A DNA stretch of 64,000 nt from Phymorhynchus buccinoides (GCA_017654935.2 CM065691.1:28320437-28384436), one strand, 5' to 3'. Shown: positions 1 through 14,435, counted from the stretch's first letter. Notes: generated by a model from the sequence alone, not told the origin. Program-made: numbers and translations.

Positions 1-267
1 GCAGTCCAAGGGGAAAGTATATGAATTTAATAGAAATATAGACGTTGAGATCCCTGCGACTTATAGTATGACCAATAATATATACCGTATTTTACGGACT
101 ATAAGGCGATTGGTTTTTTTTCCTAGACTGAGATCCCAGCGCCTTATAATGTGACCAATAATATAGAAACTATAATAACACAATCTGAATTTTGTGTAAA
201 ATTTGGGGGGTGCGGCTTATTATCAGGTGCATCTTATAGTCCGTATCTTATAGTCTTACTACCACTA

Positions 268-443
268 CAGTGGAACCTCCCTTATGAGACCTCCCATTAC
301 AAGACTCCCTCCCACATAAGACCTACTTCTCTGAGACATTGCCCTTCTTTGTAAGTATTAAAATTACCTCCCTTATAAGACCCCTCCCTTATAAAACCTC
401 ATCTTGGATGATTTTTGAAGGTCTTATAAGGGAGGTTCCACTG
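268..443. mobile_element. Tc1/mariner-like MITE with TA target duplication
   Basis: Starts CAGTGGAACCTCCCTTATGA and ends with the inverted TATAAGGGAGGTTCCACTG; flanked by TA at 266-267 and 444-445. 176 bp. It is inserted in an older repeat (about 60-600) with cggactataaggcg ends. Confidence 0.85.
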
Positions 444-627
444 TACTGAGTACTACTACTTATAGACGTTAAAATACAGTAGTTAGAAACTATTAAACCA
501 CAAAATCAGAATTTTGTGTTAAAATTCGGTGGCTGGGACTTATATAACGCGACTTGTAGACCGTTAAAAACCCCATCAGGTACCATGGTTACAGATAACT
601 CTTTTTTTCTTTTTTTTTAATTTTTAG

Positions 628-750
628 CTGAGCCTGGAGAGGGAGGAGGCGGAGCGCAGGGAGTTGCGGAAATTGTTGATGGAGGATCCCTCAGAGAAAG
701 ACAAGGACAAGAAGAAGGGAGCCGGCGCCAGAGAGGAGCCCCTCAACCTG
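628..750 (+). CDS. TAF1: TAF1 exon A: charged helical segment
   Basis: The first TAF1 exon in the window, phase 0 to 0, 41 codons. Acceptor is tttttag at 621-627 after a T-rich tract; donor is gtgagt at 751. It encodes an Arg/Glu/Lys-rich helix ([15 protein letters not shown]) ending in EEPLNL, which joins [11 protein letters not shown] of the next exon just as animal TAF1 runs into its GRVLKIYRTF block. Earlier exons are outside the window. Confidence 0.85.
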
Positions 751-3700
751 GTGAGTTATATGGGTGCTGCTCTTTCAGTTTTACACTGATTTCAGTATTT
801 TTTTTAATTTTACCAGAAACAACTTCATTTTTTTAATTTTATTCATAGAATTTTTTTTTTACCACAAGCGATTGAGGAATTTACAAACCGCTTCAATAAC
901 CCTTTCAATGCCTTTTCAGCTAAATCTGTCCATTAAACTTATCTGGGTAGAGAAAAAATTATGCCTGCAATATTGGGGATTCCTATGTGACATGCATAAA
1001 ATAGGGCCTGTCCTTACCTCCCAAAATTAAGAACATAAGGTCACTGGATACCAGACCCTCATGTGATGCCTTTTAGTGACATGGGTGTTGAATCATTGTG
1101 GTGCCAAGAGGCGACAGTGGCGATGAAAGGGTTAACCCAAGTTGCATTTTAGCACCACAGTAATTTAACACCTATGTCACTAAAAGGCATCAAACTGGGG
1201 TCTATTATCCAAAGACCCTTTGTCTTAGTTTTGGGAAGTAAGGATAGATTTTATATATGTCACAGAACAACCCCTTTCCTGCAGATGGATTTTGTTCTCT
1301 ACCCAGGTAAATTTAATGGAAATGTTTGGCTGAAAAATGGATGGTGGCGAAAGGGTTAAGGCCCTGACACGTTATAATATTCAGCAGGAACCTAGAAAAA
1401 AACGCTCATGCGTGCGTCTTGCTAAGTTCCATGTCGCTGAGTTCCCCACATAAGTCAAGCGTGCGAGACAAAGTTTTATTGCATGTTCATATTCTGATCG
1501 CTTCTCAGCCTTTTGGCTAAGACAGTGATTCAGGAACATACATTTTTGTTTATACCCTGGTTGGTTTGTTCAGTCCGTCGTACATGGCGAAAGCCGATAC
1601 GCGACGTTAACTCTTTCTATACTAACCTGCGCTCTCGTCGCAGGGCATGCGCACAACGCCTCGTTACTAAGGTAACGGGATATCGCATGTGAACTTTAAA
1701 AATTCATAGTTCATAGGTTAACAGTCATGCGTGCTTCAAAGTGGCTCAGAGGGCTACTACTACGTTTCATTCATGCCTCTGACACTGATTGGCTGGCTGC
1801 CAGTTATTTTGGGACCTTAAAATTATATTTTCGCTATTATGAGTGTGCCTGGCTTGACAAAACATGCATTTATTTTAAAATATCACAAATCAAAACTAAT
1901 CAAGTGGATGCTTTGAAACTGTTGCAGGTGTTAGTACTGTATATTGTGTACATATTGCCTAAATGTCACGTTTGTATCTGTTACCATTATTTAGAAAATA
2001 ATTTTTTTGCAACCTATGCAAATCGGCCAGTACAGAACGCTTGCAAAGGGAAGCAACTGGCCAGCATGGAATGAGTTAAGCTGAACTTCCATCCACATAG
2101 AAGGCTTCTTTGTCCCTGTTTTTGGGAAGTCCTCTCTTAGAAGATAGATTGATGGATTGATTGATTGAAGTCTTTGGACTGTTGTCACATAGATTGATGG
2201 ATTGATTGATTGAAGTCTTTGGACTGTTGTCACCACACAGGAGGGGCACAAGCTGAAGATAACCCGTAAGTTTATCGACGAGTCGGGCAAACACTACACC
2301 CGATCGGAAATCGTGCGCAACACCACCGTCATCAACACCTACGTGCGCATCAGGCAGACCAAAGACGAAGCCTTCATGTGCGTACCTCGTGATTGCTCGC
2401 TGTTGTTATCGCTTTGCATTTTGTTTCCCTTTTTGACATGGAACCTCCTCCGAAATCGGAATGTGTCGGCTGTACGCTAGCGGGGAGACCAGTGAAAACT
2501 GAAAAACGGACACATACGTACCTTACCCATTATGGCCATATGGCCTGGGAACACAGAAGAAGAAGAAGAAGAAGAAGACATGGAATGTTGCCTGTTCGAT
2601 TTCTTGAAAAATTAATTGAAGTGCCATTGAATTGTTTGAACAATCTTGGACTGCCAAGTTTTAAGATGTTTTTGTGTATCAGAATATAAAACTAAAATAA
2701 TGTAAAATGGTTGTGCTCATTTTTAAAAAATTTGAAAATGTTGAAAAATGATTAAGTTTATGACCTAATCTTATTATCAAACTGCTATTTTTAAAAATCG
2801 TTAAAGTTTGAAAGTCACTGTCAGGACGTTTTGTGTTCAGCTGAAGTAGTTGGGGTTAACACCCCTTCCCTGCCCGGGTCCTGTGTCTACTACAGGGTGT
2901 GTGATGTCATTGATGATGTCATAATGTTTGATGTCATAGCCTTGGAATGATGGTTTTCGGTTTAGACAAGTCAGGAAAGATATATCTCTAGACCATTTTC
3001 TCAGATCGAGTCTAAAAGGTCTCTTTTAAATTTTATAATAAGAAAATTGGTAATTTCTCTGTTTTCCTGCTTTGGCAGTGAAGGGGTTAATTAGTCAGGC
3101 CAACTCATCAATTTGAAATGTTCTTTTTGTTATATTTTAACATATCGATTCAGTTTTCAGATACTCTGACGGGTTGTGGATTGAGCTCTTCTCCTTATTT
3201 TCCAAAGCTGTTTTATGTTTCTTGTCTCTTGTTGCTGTTTTGTTGCATGTGAATGTATTGTGTTGCGTGCAGCAAGCAGTTTGCTGCCATGGACGACCAG
3301 GCGAAGGAGGAGATGAGGAAGGAGCGACGACGGTGAGTCACACATCTCGAAGCATTGTTTTATGGTCTCCATATTTATTGTATATATTTATTGTAGTAGC
3401 GCACATGACGAGGCATGAGGCAAAGGTCAAAGAAAAGGCTGGTTGGGAAAGGGCCAATCTGGGCTGGGATTCATGAAACGTTTGAGTTTACCCATGGGTA
3501 AATGTCCTACCCATTGGTAGCAACCCATGGGTACACGACAGGCCAGTGGGTAAAGTTACCTCTGTATTCACAACACACTGGGCAAGCAAAGGGTAGCTAC
3601 CCACTGTCTATTTTTAGATGCCCAGGGGATTCCTTCATGCGCATGCACTTTTACTAGTTTCAGTGGTTTCCTTCCAAGGACCACAACCCTTTTCTACCTT

Positions 3701-6700
3701 TCTTCCATGGTCTCTCTACCCCCACCCCACCCCAAACTTCCCTCTCTCTCTCTCTGTCTCTCTCTACTGCCCTAGGCTAGAAGGTGTAATAGGCCGAGCT
3801 GGTCATTCAAGTTTGTGTGTGTAGGGCAGCCAACAAAGGTTTCACACCTACTTACACGTTAGTTTCCCACGCCACACCCAGTTACCCACGCCTGTACCCT
3901 AGCTAGGAGGAGAGGTAAATGTACCCACGGAGTGGAGGGACCTGGGAAGGGGTACGTTGTTCATGAATACCTAGGTAGTGCTCCCTGTGGGTACTTTACC
4001 CACTGTATGGCGACTTTACCCATGGGTAACGTGCATCATGAATCCCAGCCCTGGACCTACCCGTTTTGTTACCTCTGGTTTGAGGATTAATTTGCCTTGG
4101 GGGGTGGAGTGGGTGGGGGGGGGGGGGGGGATTATTCTCAACATCAGCTGTCCTAAAGTTCTCACGATCAAGAAAGCTGGGATGTCACCAGGGCATAGCA
4201 TCTATTCTATAAAGGAAATTTTCAGCCCAGCTTTCAAAAATAGCTGCTGACTGACTAGCACATACACAGAGTCCAAATGAGACTGTGTGGATGGTATCTT
4301 TGTGTTTTTTGTGAATTGGGAAAAGGAATGTGTCGGCACGTATTTAGGTTATTTCAAAGCCTCCCTGTTTATGTTTTTACTGCTTGGTTCAGATCTCTCT
4401 TACAAGGGTGCATGTGAATAGGCTGGTATCAATGATTGGATTTGATGTGCATTTAGGAAGAAAAATGCCCAGCAAAAAAAAAATAAATAATACATTTGAA
4501 TGTATTGTGGGAGACAATTGTATTCAGTAGGTATGTGTAACATTAGTGTCTTTGTATAGCAACCAAAATGAAGGATTTTACAAATGGTGTTTTTTTGGTA
4601 TGGTTTAGGTTTATGGCATAGTGAGAGAGAAAGAGTGTGTGTGTGCATGTCTGTGTCCTTACCACGTGAAATTCGCCATATCGAGTCCTTGCAATGTTTC
4701 AAATCAGCTCTCAAGACCCACCTATTCAAGCTACATCACAACCTTTTGGCCACATTACTTCTCGACTCTATTCTCCCTCCCCCCCCCCCCCCTTATTAGA
4801 TTAGTTTCACTGTGTGTTGACTGCAATGTCTACGTCAGCTTTGTTGCGAGAGAGAGAGAGAGAGAGAGTGTTGATGCTTTATTGAACTGATTGTATTTTG
4901 TATTGTGTTCTTTGGTGGGGTGAGTGGTGGTGATGGTAACGGTGTGTGTGTGTGTGTGTGTGCGTGCGCGAGTGAGTGTGTGTGTGTATATGTATATGTA
5001 TATGTGCGTACGTGCGTGGGTGGGGGTGGTGTGTGTAGTACTATGTGTATGCCTATTAGCATGTGTGTGAGCGATTATTTGTTTTGTTGTTGAATTTCTT
5101 GCTTTTTAATTTTGTTGTTGTTAAGCGCATAGAGCTCCACATTTGGTGGAGGAGTGCGCTATATAAATGATTCACTATTATTTTTATTATTATTATGCTG
5201 TGCGTGTGCTTGCGGGCATAATTATGCATCTATGTCTGTGTATCTGCATATGTGTACACACTCAAGTAATGTAGCATCTAGACTCTAATTGTCTTTTTAT
5301 TCAAAATCTCTTTTATTCTCCAAGTTTCCTCCCACATTTGACTAACTATGCAAGAAAGAAAAAAAGGAGAAAAAAAGAAAAGATAAACCCCAACAATATT
5401 ATCTTCTTTGAAGATAACTTCCAACAAAGTTTGTGTCAGTTATTGTCTCGATGGCTGTTTTTTTTTAATGGATTAACCCTTTCGCCGCCAGCCATTTTTC
5501 AGCCAAACAATACCATTAAGCTTAACTGGGGAGAGAAAAAAAACTACCTGCAATATTGGGAATACCTTTGTGACATGTATAACATTAGGCCTATCCTTAC
5601 CTCCAAAAATGAAGAAAATAGGGTCTTCGTTTAACAGGCCCTGATTGGATGCCTTTTAGTGACAAGGGTCTTTAACCCTTTCACCACCAATGTCGCATTT
5701 TTGGACCACAATGGTTTAACACCCATGTCACTTAAAAGCATCAAATCAGGGCCTGTTATGTGAAGACCCTATTTTCTTAATTTTGGGAGGTAAGGATAGG
5801 CCTAATGTTGTACATGTCACAGAGGAATTCGCAATATTGCAGATACTTTTTTTTTCTCTACCCAGTTAAGTTTAATGGTATTTTTTGGCTGAAAATGGTT
5901 GGCGGCAAAAGGGTTAACCATTGTGGTGCATAAATGCGAAATTGGCGTTGAAAGGGTTAATTTTTAACACTGAAAGCTATGACGTTGTTTTAACAAAAGC
6001 TGTACACAGTCTTCTTGCGTTGAAACAAAGGATCCAAGAGCAGCTGCGCCGCATCAAGCGGAACCAGGAGAGGCCGTGCGCTCCCCCTCCTCCCAAGAAG
6101 CCCAAGAAGAAGAAGGAGACTGCAGTATCACTGAAGGTAGGCAAAAATTAAAGGCTGATGCTGTGCAGATGATTAGAATGATTTGCAAGACAATCGTTGG
6201 GTCCATACATTTTTTTTATCTATAAAGCGCACCCCCTCCCCCCCAAAGCTTTACACAAAATTCAAATTTTGTTATTATACTGTATTGTTTGTCATGTTAT
6301 GAGGCGCATGTGTCTCATTCTGGGATAAGGAGTACCGCCTTATAGTCTGTAAAATATGATAGGTTCTTCTTCTTGCAGTAGACAACCGCCATCATCAATA
6401 GCTAACTATCTAGACAAAATTTGGTCACGGTTGTTGCTGTTGCACCCGTTTTCCTGAAAAAGCCCAAGAAGGAGGCTGCAGTGTTACTGAAGGTGATGAA
6501 CCAAAGGCTGATAATGGAGAGATGATTAGAGAGATATCTACTAGACAAACCTTGGTCGGGGGCTTCATTATTGTACCCCCTACCCTCCTCCCAAAGCCTA
6601 AGAAGAAGAAGGAGGCTGCAGTGTTACTGAAGGTGATGAACCAAAGGCTGATAATGGAGAGATGATTAGAGAGATATCTACTAGACAAACCTTGGTCGGG

Positions 6701-9700
6701 GGCTTCATTATTGTACCCCCTACCCTCCTCCCAAAGCCTAAGAAGAAGAAGGAGGCTGCAGTGTTACTGAAGGCAATGAACCAAAGGCTGATAATGGAGA
6801 GATGATTAGAGAGATATCTACTAGACAAACCTTGGTCGGGGGCTTCATTATTGTACCCCCTACCCTCTCCCAAAGCCTAAGAAGAAGAAGGAGGCTGCAG
6901 TGTTACTGAAGGTAATGAACCAAAGGCTGATAATGGAGAGATGATTAGAGAGATATCTACTAGACAAACCTTGGTCGGGGGCATCATTATTGTACCCCCA
7001 CCCTCCTCCCAAAGCCTAAGAAGAAGAAGGAGGCTGCAGTGTTACTGAAGGTAATGAACCAAAGGCTGATAATAGAGAGATGATTAGAGAGATATCTACT
7101 AGGCAATATTTTGGTCAGGATCAAGGCTATTGTGTCTATGATGGGCGACTTAGTGAAATGTCTGAATCTGTATGTGTTTGTAAATGAAAGTCTGTGTGTG
7201 TGTCTGTGTGTGTGTGCTTGCTTGATTGTGTTTGGGTATGTGTCTGTTCTTGATTTTCCATTATCAAGAGCATAATAATGATTAAATCATTGAATAACTG
7301 ATCCTAATTAAACGCCTGTTAAGTAAACCGTTCTGCAAAGTTCAAAGTTGTTTCAAAAAATGCCACGTAGGTGTCTACAAAGTTCAAATTTGCCCCCAAA
7401 ATGCAAACTTAGCTCTGAAAGTTCAATGATACCGTTCACATGTCTCTAACTAGTCGTAATGAATCACAGTAGTACTACGCGCTTGTTAATGTTATTGTTT
7501 CACTTGGCACCAGATGAAGTGCGGTGCGTGCGGGGGCATAGGGCACATGCGCACCAACAAGGAGTGCCCCATGTACAACAAGGTAGGGGGCCTGGTGGGC
7601 CCTGTGGGGCCGGTGGCCATGACGGAGGAGCAGGAGGAGGAGGAGGAGAAGAACATGCCCATGGCTGACGAGGACCTCATCAACGTCGACGGCACCAAGA
7701 TCACCGTCTCCAAGGCTGTGTTTGAGAGGTCAGGGACTCGCTCTGATCTAGGGGTGCATGTGGCTGTGCCTGAAGCATGAATTCCAGGCATGGTAGACCT
7801 CCGCGAATCTCGGAAAATCCGCGAAACAGTTTGAAACAAAATTATTAAAAAATGCATTGAAATGGCATGAAAAAGTGAAAATTTCACTCATTTATTGAAT
7901 TTTATTGAATTTTCTTCGGCCCCCTGGACCCCCGGCCATTTTCCGTGAAAACCACTTTGCCCCCACTACCATGCCTTGAATTCTGTATTGTTAAAAATTC
8001 GGACTTTACTGGTGTTGCACTGCCTCCGGACATTGCCTCCAGGATAGTTCCCACCATCTTTGTATCTACTAATGCCCCATATGTGTCTGTTCTAGACCGG
8101 AGGACGTTAAAACAGATTTTCATTCTGAATTCTGGCGATTATTTGGTGCAGTTTCAGGTGGCTGACTACCTGAATCAAGGGCTCTTTAACCCCTTCGCTG
8201 CCGCCTACTACTTGCACATGCGCCGCCGATTTGCCGCGCAATTTTTTAATGCGGCATTATCGCTACTTAGCGGCGACGTATATATATACGTCAGTGGCAA
8301 ATACTGAAGCGCTATAGAGGACGTATACATATATACGTTGTAGGCACTGAAGAGGTTAACTCTTCTAATACTACCATGGGCGAATACATTCGCCCAAGAC
8401 ATCACTCTACACTCCCACCAAATGCAAAGACATTCACTGCCAAGCACCCTGCCATGTGTGTCTATTTTTAAAGCTTATGTCACTGCCTCTGCTGTTAAAG
8501 CAAAGCATGCACATTCGGAAAAAAAAAGTAGTTGTGCCACTCTTGTCAGTTGAGATGCAACGGACAACCAAGTACATAAAAAAATACATGGCTCTAGAAG
8601 AGTTAATGCAAAACCATGCTCTTTTACATTGGGTTATCGGCAAGAAAGTTCAGACAAAAGCATTGGTGAAAGTAGTCCAGGCATGCTCCTGAAATCAGGA
8701 TGGGAAAAGCTGATAGAAAGAGTCTTCAGGATTGGCCATCTTGTCGTCTGGATCCACGGTCTTATAAGATCAAACGTTTCTGCCAACATTGGTGGCAGAT
8801 TAAAACAAGATGATAGACGTGCAATTCTAACGCCCTCCCCTCACCCATCCTGTATACACAGACACACGCATGCCCACATTGGACACCATTTTTAATGCTG
8901 TCACCGTTTCAGGATTTGGAAAGATTCAGAGAACAATGAAACGTGTCATTTCAGGATTGAGAGAATGTTTTACTTTCACCCATGCATTTGAGTCACTGCA
9001 TGCATCCATATTATGTGTAGCATGTTACCAAATTAGTACCTCAGCTTGGCAGTGGGTGGATGCCTCGTGCCTCCATATGGGGAGTTGGACGACTCCGCCT
9101 CCTCCACGAGTCTATCCCCGTGATGATACCGGGGGGTGGGTTGCTTTCGTAAAAATAGTTCCCCCACCTGCTGGAAATTCTGTGCTTGTGACTTCCTCTA
9201 ATCTGCCACTCTCTTTGACTCTGCCTTTTTCCTTTGCTTTCTGTCATCTACTATCTTTCTGACTTATCGGCCCATTCTCATGCCTTTAAAAATAAAAATC
9301 TTCCACATAATTTTTCTCCTTTGAGCTCCTCTGAAATCGGAATGAGTCGGCTATGCACAGCGGGGAGACCAGTGAAAACTGAAAAACGGACACATGCGTA
9401 CCTTACCCATTATGGCCATATAGCATGGGAACGCAGAAGAAGAAGAAGAAGCACCTCAGCTACACTTAAAAAAAGTAATGATTCTGATAATCATATATTT
9501 CAATTCTTGACTGCTGCAGATTTTTAGTGAAGTGTGCTTGATGGTTTTGATGAATTTGACGGCACATTTTACACCGAGGCTACACATTTTAGCTATCCAC
9601 ATGTCTTGTGTAATGGGATAACCTGGTCTGCTAAAAGCTTTTAGCAGGCCTTAGAATGGTCAGAGGATCAGAGGATTAAGAATTTCTGACAGAGGGTTGG

Positions 9701-12676
9701 CTTCTCCAGAGGTTTTGCCTTTTTATTTAGTGTTATCATTTGTGTTAAATAGCGTTTTTAAAGTGATTTTTCACTATATTAAGCCTTTTTGGTGGTGTTG
9801 GGAACTGATTTCAGCGTTGTCCCTCTACAGTCTGGGGCCTTGATGGCCCTTTTACAGCGGTTTTCAGAGGATTGGACTTCAGACTATTCTGATGCCTGTT
9901 TTAGAGCTAATGATCACTTTGATTTCTGCTGCAGAATCTATGTGTCATTTTGTTTTTGTTAAATTTGATAACATCTCTGTCGCTGGCACTTTTCGATGCT
10001 TTTGCATGGACCATCCTAAAAAAAACTGTATCTCTGTAACCCTCTGTCCATCCAACACTAAAATTTGTGCTCAAATTACTCATAGTTAAATGTAATGAAA
10101 ATACTGGACAGTGAAGTTATCATAATGCAAGGTAATAATGTTAGTTAAAGAAACGTAATTATAATTAGATAGCATTTGTAAATGCATTACAATGTCCTAA
10201 TTTATGAAAAGAATTAAGCAGCAAACAAACAACTACACGACAAGTGCAAAGTGACGTTATTTTATTCACAAGAGACAAAACAAAACTACTGGATATTTCG
10301 GCGAATGCGCCTTTATCAACACAGACAAGCAATTAAACAGCAAACATCAAATATAGCAAAAGGAGCAAAAAGTAGGCAACAGAAGGAGCAAAAAATAAAA
10401 ACACACACATCAAGATCAAAATAAAAACAATACTTCCCCTCTACAGTCCAACGTGTAAAAGATAATTATATGGCTGCTCTCAGAATGTAATCTGTTGCTA
10501 TCGAGTTTTTTTATCTAATCCTTCTAAGGGTATTAAACTTGGTTTATTTTGAATATTTATGTTGATTTTTTTAAATCTGTAAAAAGCAGAGTGGAGTAAA
10601 TCCAAGGTGCTGGAAATTCCAAAACGGGCTATGGAGACCAAGAAAGCATTATTTATTTGTGAATCTATATTTTTTAAAACTTTTTTTATCTGTTTATTTG
10701 TGAAACCAGAGCGGAGCAAGTCCGCCGCAAATCGATGGTGCTGAAGATCCCCAAACAGGCGGTGGAGACCAAGAAGAAGCGTCGCATCGGCAGCACCATT
10801 CACTGCGACTACCTCAAGGCAAGCACACTGTGTCCTTTGTCTTTCAAAAGGTTTCTAAAAGGTTCTATGTCTCTTCGGCCACACGAAAGGCTGACACATT
10901 CATTTTGTACTGTGGGCTTTTTATTACATTAAACCGTTGTGTCCCATCAAGTAATGTTGCCGTGATTCAGATTATTACGTGTGTTTTTTTGGTGGTTTTT
11001 TAAAATTATACATGATTGTGTTGTTTGTTTTTGTTGTTGTTTTTTTCCCCTTGCAAAAGATGCAATTACGTTTATTATTACGTTTTTTGTGTTGTGCAGA
11101 AACCCAAGCAGTCCTCGAACCGGCGTCGCACGGACCCTGTGGTGACCATGTGCAGCATGTTTGAGCAGATCCTCAACGAGATGAGGCTGACCTCTGGGGT
11201 AGGTTGATACAGACCGGTTTATTCTACTCTTTTCCAGCAGTATTCTACTCAATTTGGACCTGTACTAGTACTACAGTGGAACCTCCCTTATAAGACCTCC
11301 CGTTTTAAGACTCTGTCCCATATAAGACCCACTTCTCTGAGACATTGCCCTTCTTTGTAAGTATTAAAATTACCTCCCTTTAAGACCCCTCCCTTATAAG
11401 ACCTCATTTTAATCACTGATGTTCATATTCTGATCGCTTCTCGGCCTTTTGGTTAAGACAGTGATTCAGGAACATAAATTTTTGTTTATACCCTGGTTGG
11501 TTTGTTCAGCCCGTCGTACATGGCGAAAGCCGATACGCGACGTTAAACTGAACTTCCATCCAAGACCTCATTTTCAATGATTTTTCAAGGTCTTATAATG
11601 GACGCTCCACTGTACTCTCCAAAACTGAAAACAATGCTCTTGAATTCTTGATTAAATTACTACTCATTTTCAGTGAACATTATTTGATGATTTAATGAAG
11701 AAGACTACACATTTTGCGCCTAAACTACTCATTTCAGCTATCCAGACTACTCCAGACTTGTGTAAGGGGTAAGCCGGTCTGTTGATATCCTGCATCGCAA
11801 CAATTTTGAATGAGTCAAAAACCTCAACAAATCACTCCAGCCATACAGTGATACACACAAACAAAACATACATAAACAAAAGGAGAAATGAAAGAAGATT
11901 ACGGGGGTTTTTACTTCAGGTTTGGACATAGGGAAGTGGTAGATCAGACTTTTTTTATGTATAGACTTTAGACTTTATATAGAAAAAAACTCTCTACACT
12001 GATTGGTTTCCCCACAACAAGCCACTACAAAAGCAAAGTCAGAGGAAAAATTGTGGTCTAAGGGAGCGAAGCGAGTTTAGAAGTGACCAAGGTATTGTGT
12101 GCACACAGGTTTACTTCCCTTGAAGCAAATGCATGGAATTGACAGCTATCTATTAATTCTGGACATATATGGTCGGAACGACTTGAACGAGTTAACCCCT
12201 TTGTGACGATTGAGCCCGATTGGGATCATTGGCTTGCACAGCCGTTTAGGATGAATGAGCCTGATCTAGGCCATGAGAGTTTTCAAGATGTTTTGATTTC
12301 TGGCGTGTAACCAGCTTTCCAGTTGTCATTTTTTAGTTTGCTCTGATCTTTCCTCTCTTGAAAGTAACCAATAAAGTAGCCAATAATTGGAGAATTTACT
12401 GTTGCTCCGCTCCCATTTTATTTGAACATTGTATATTTCATATGCTCTGCCTCCTGTTAGTTTACAAGTGAACAAACAGACTCTTTGAATGTACGTGTAT
12501 GTGCAGTGTCAGCCATTCCTGTTTCCTGTGGTAGAGAAGGTTGTGCCCGACTACTACAACATCGTCAAACATCCCATGGATCTTCAGACCATGAGGGAGG
12601 TGTGTGTGTGTGTGTGTGTGTGTGTGACTACTACACCATCGTCAAACATCCCATGGATCTTCAGACCATGATGGAG

Positions 12677-12746
<70 letters not shown>

Positions 12747-12860
12747 CTACTACATCATCGTCAAACATCCCATGGATCTTCAGACCATGAGGGAGGTGTG
12801 TGTGTGTGTGTGACTACTACACCATCGTCAAACATCCCATGGATCTTCAGACCATGAGGG

Positions 12861-12910
<50 letters not shown>

Positions 12911-12963
12911 CTACTACATCATCATCATCAAACGTCCAATGGATCTTCAGACCATGAGAGAGG

Positions 12964-13017
<54 letters not shown>

Positions 13018-13735
13018 TGTGTGTGTGTGTGTGTTCTTTTTTTGCCGGATGTCTTAGGTTTCTGTGTTGATTTCTCTGTTTGTGCGTTGTGGGCAGGTGT
13101 GTGCGTTCACACACTCATAGATTTAAGATAGTAGAATAGTCAGTTTACTTGTCGCATTAGTTGCAAGAGATATCTATTCTATCATCCTTACCATTCCACT
13201 TCAAGTGCATTATTTGTGCAAGATCAGCTTGGAAGACAGAAATTAAATGTGAGTGTCTTATCAACCCAACTCCCAATCACGTTAACTTCCGGTTGGAGCA
13301 CAGAGCTCACTTTTCTTTCAAGCTCCTTGGAAGGCAGATGCTTTTTGTTGTTACTCCAATTTTTTTCAACTTGCTTTGTATTTTCTTCATGTTCTCATTT
13401 TGTGTTACCTTGTGTCTTAAGAAAGTAGAATAGTCAGTTTACTTGTCGCATTAGTTGCAAGAGATGTTTCTTTCAAACTATAGGCTGGAGCTATAACTAA
13501 CGTGTATTGTTCAATGCTTTGATCATGTGCAGAACGTGCGCAACAAGAAATACCGCTCCAGGGAAGAGTTCCTCAATGATGTCAACCAGATTGTGGAAAA
13601 CAGCAAACTGTACAATGGTAAATGTTGATGCACACAGTTTATGTCCATTAGTAGCCGATGGAGAGACAGACAGACAGGCAGCCGGTAGGGTAGAGAGAGA
13701 GGGGGTCAGCGGGGGGGGGGGGGGGGGGGGGTCAG

Positions 13736-13772
<37 letters not shown>

Positions 13773-14347
13773 GTCGGCTGGAGCACAGGGCAGGGGGGGA
13801 ATTGGAGGGTGTATGTTCAGATCTGGGTTTTGAAGACCTCCACTGAGGTTTGAAGACGCTACACCCTGTTTTCTTGATTTTAGGAGGTAAGGATTAGGCC
13901 TAGTGTTATGCATGTTACAGAGGAGTTCACAATATTGCAGATACTTTTTTTTTCTCTACCCAGTTAAGTTTAATGGTATTGTGTGTGTGTGGGGGGGGGG
14001 GGGGGGGGGGGTATTTTGTGGCTGAAAAATGTCTGGTGGCAAAAGGGTTTAATCACCACCCTGACTGATGAATGCATCTTGTGTCTGTGCAGGGGCCCCT
14101 CACATCTTGACGCTGACTGCCCAGTCCATGCTGGAGATGTGCCTGAAGAGATTTGCAGAGGTAGGGTGGGGATGTGGGTGTAGGTGGGGGGTGGGGGGAG
14201 AAGGTGTTGTCAAGTGATGGTTCCTCTGACAAGATTGCCTACCTTTTCAGGAACCTTTAGGCTGTGTCCCGTTCTGTTGCCTCGTTAGTATAAATTGTTT
14301 TAGGGATCTTATCTACATTTCCATGGGCCTTTTGATGGGTGGGAGAG

Positions 14348-14435
<88 letters not shown>

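Noticed and set aside
1497..1522. U2 snRNA gene
   Set aside because: Only the first 26 nt match; branch-site-binding and Sm regions are missing, and the flanks match a repeated element.
7584..7590. Splice donor gtaggg inside exon E
   Set aside because: The TAF1-conserved frame ([16 protein letters not shown]) continues past it to 7728.
7945..8307. 120-codon open frame starting [10 protein letters not shown]
   Set aside because: It overlaps a dispersed repeat that recurs near 48605 with shifts, and a TTAA MITE. No protein similarity recognised.
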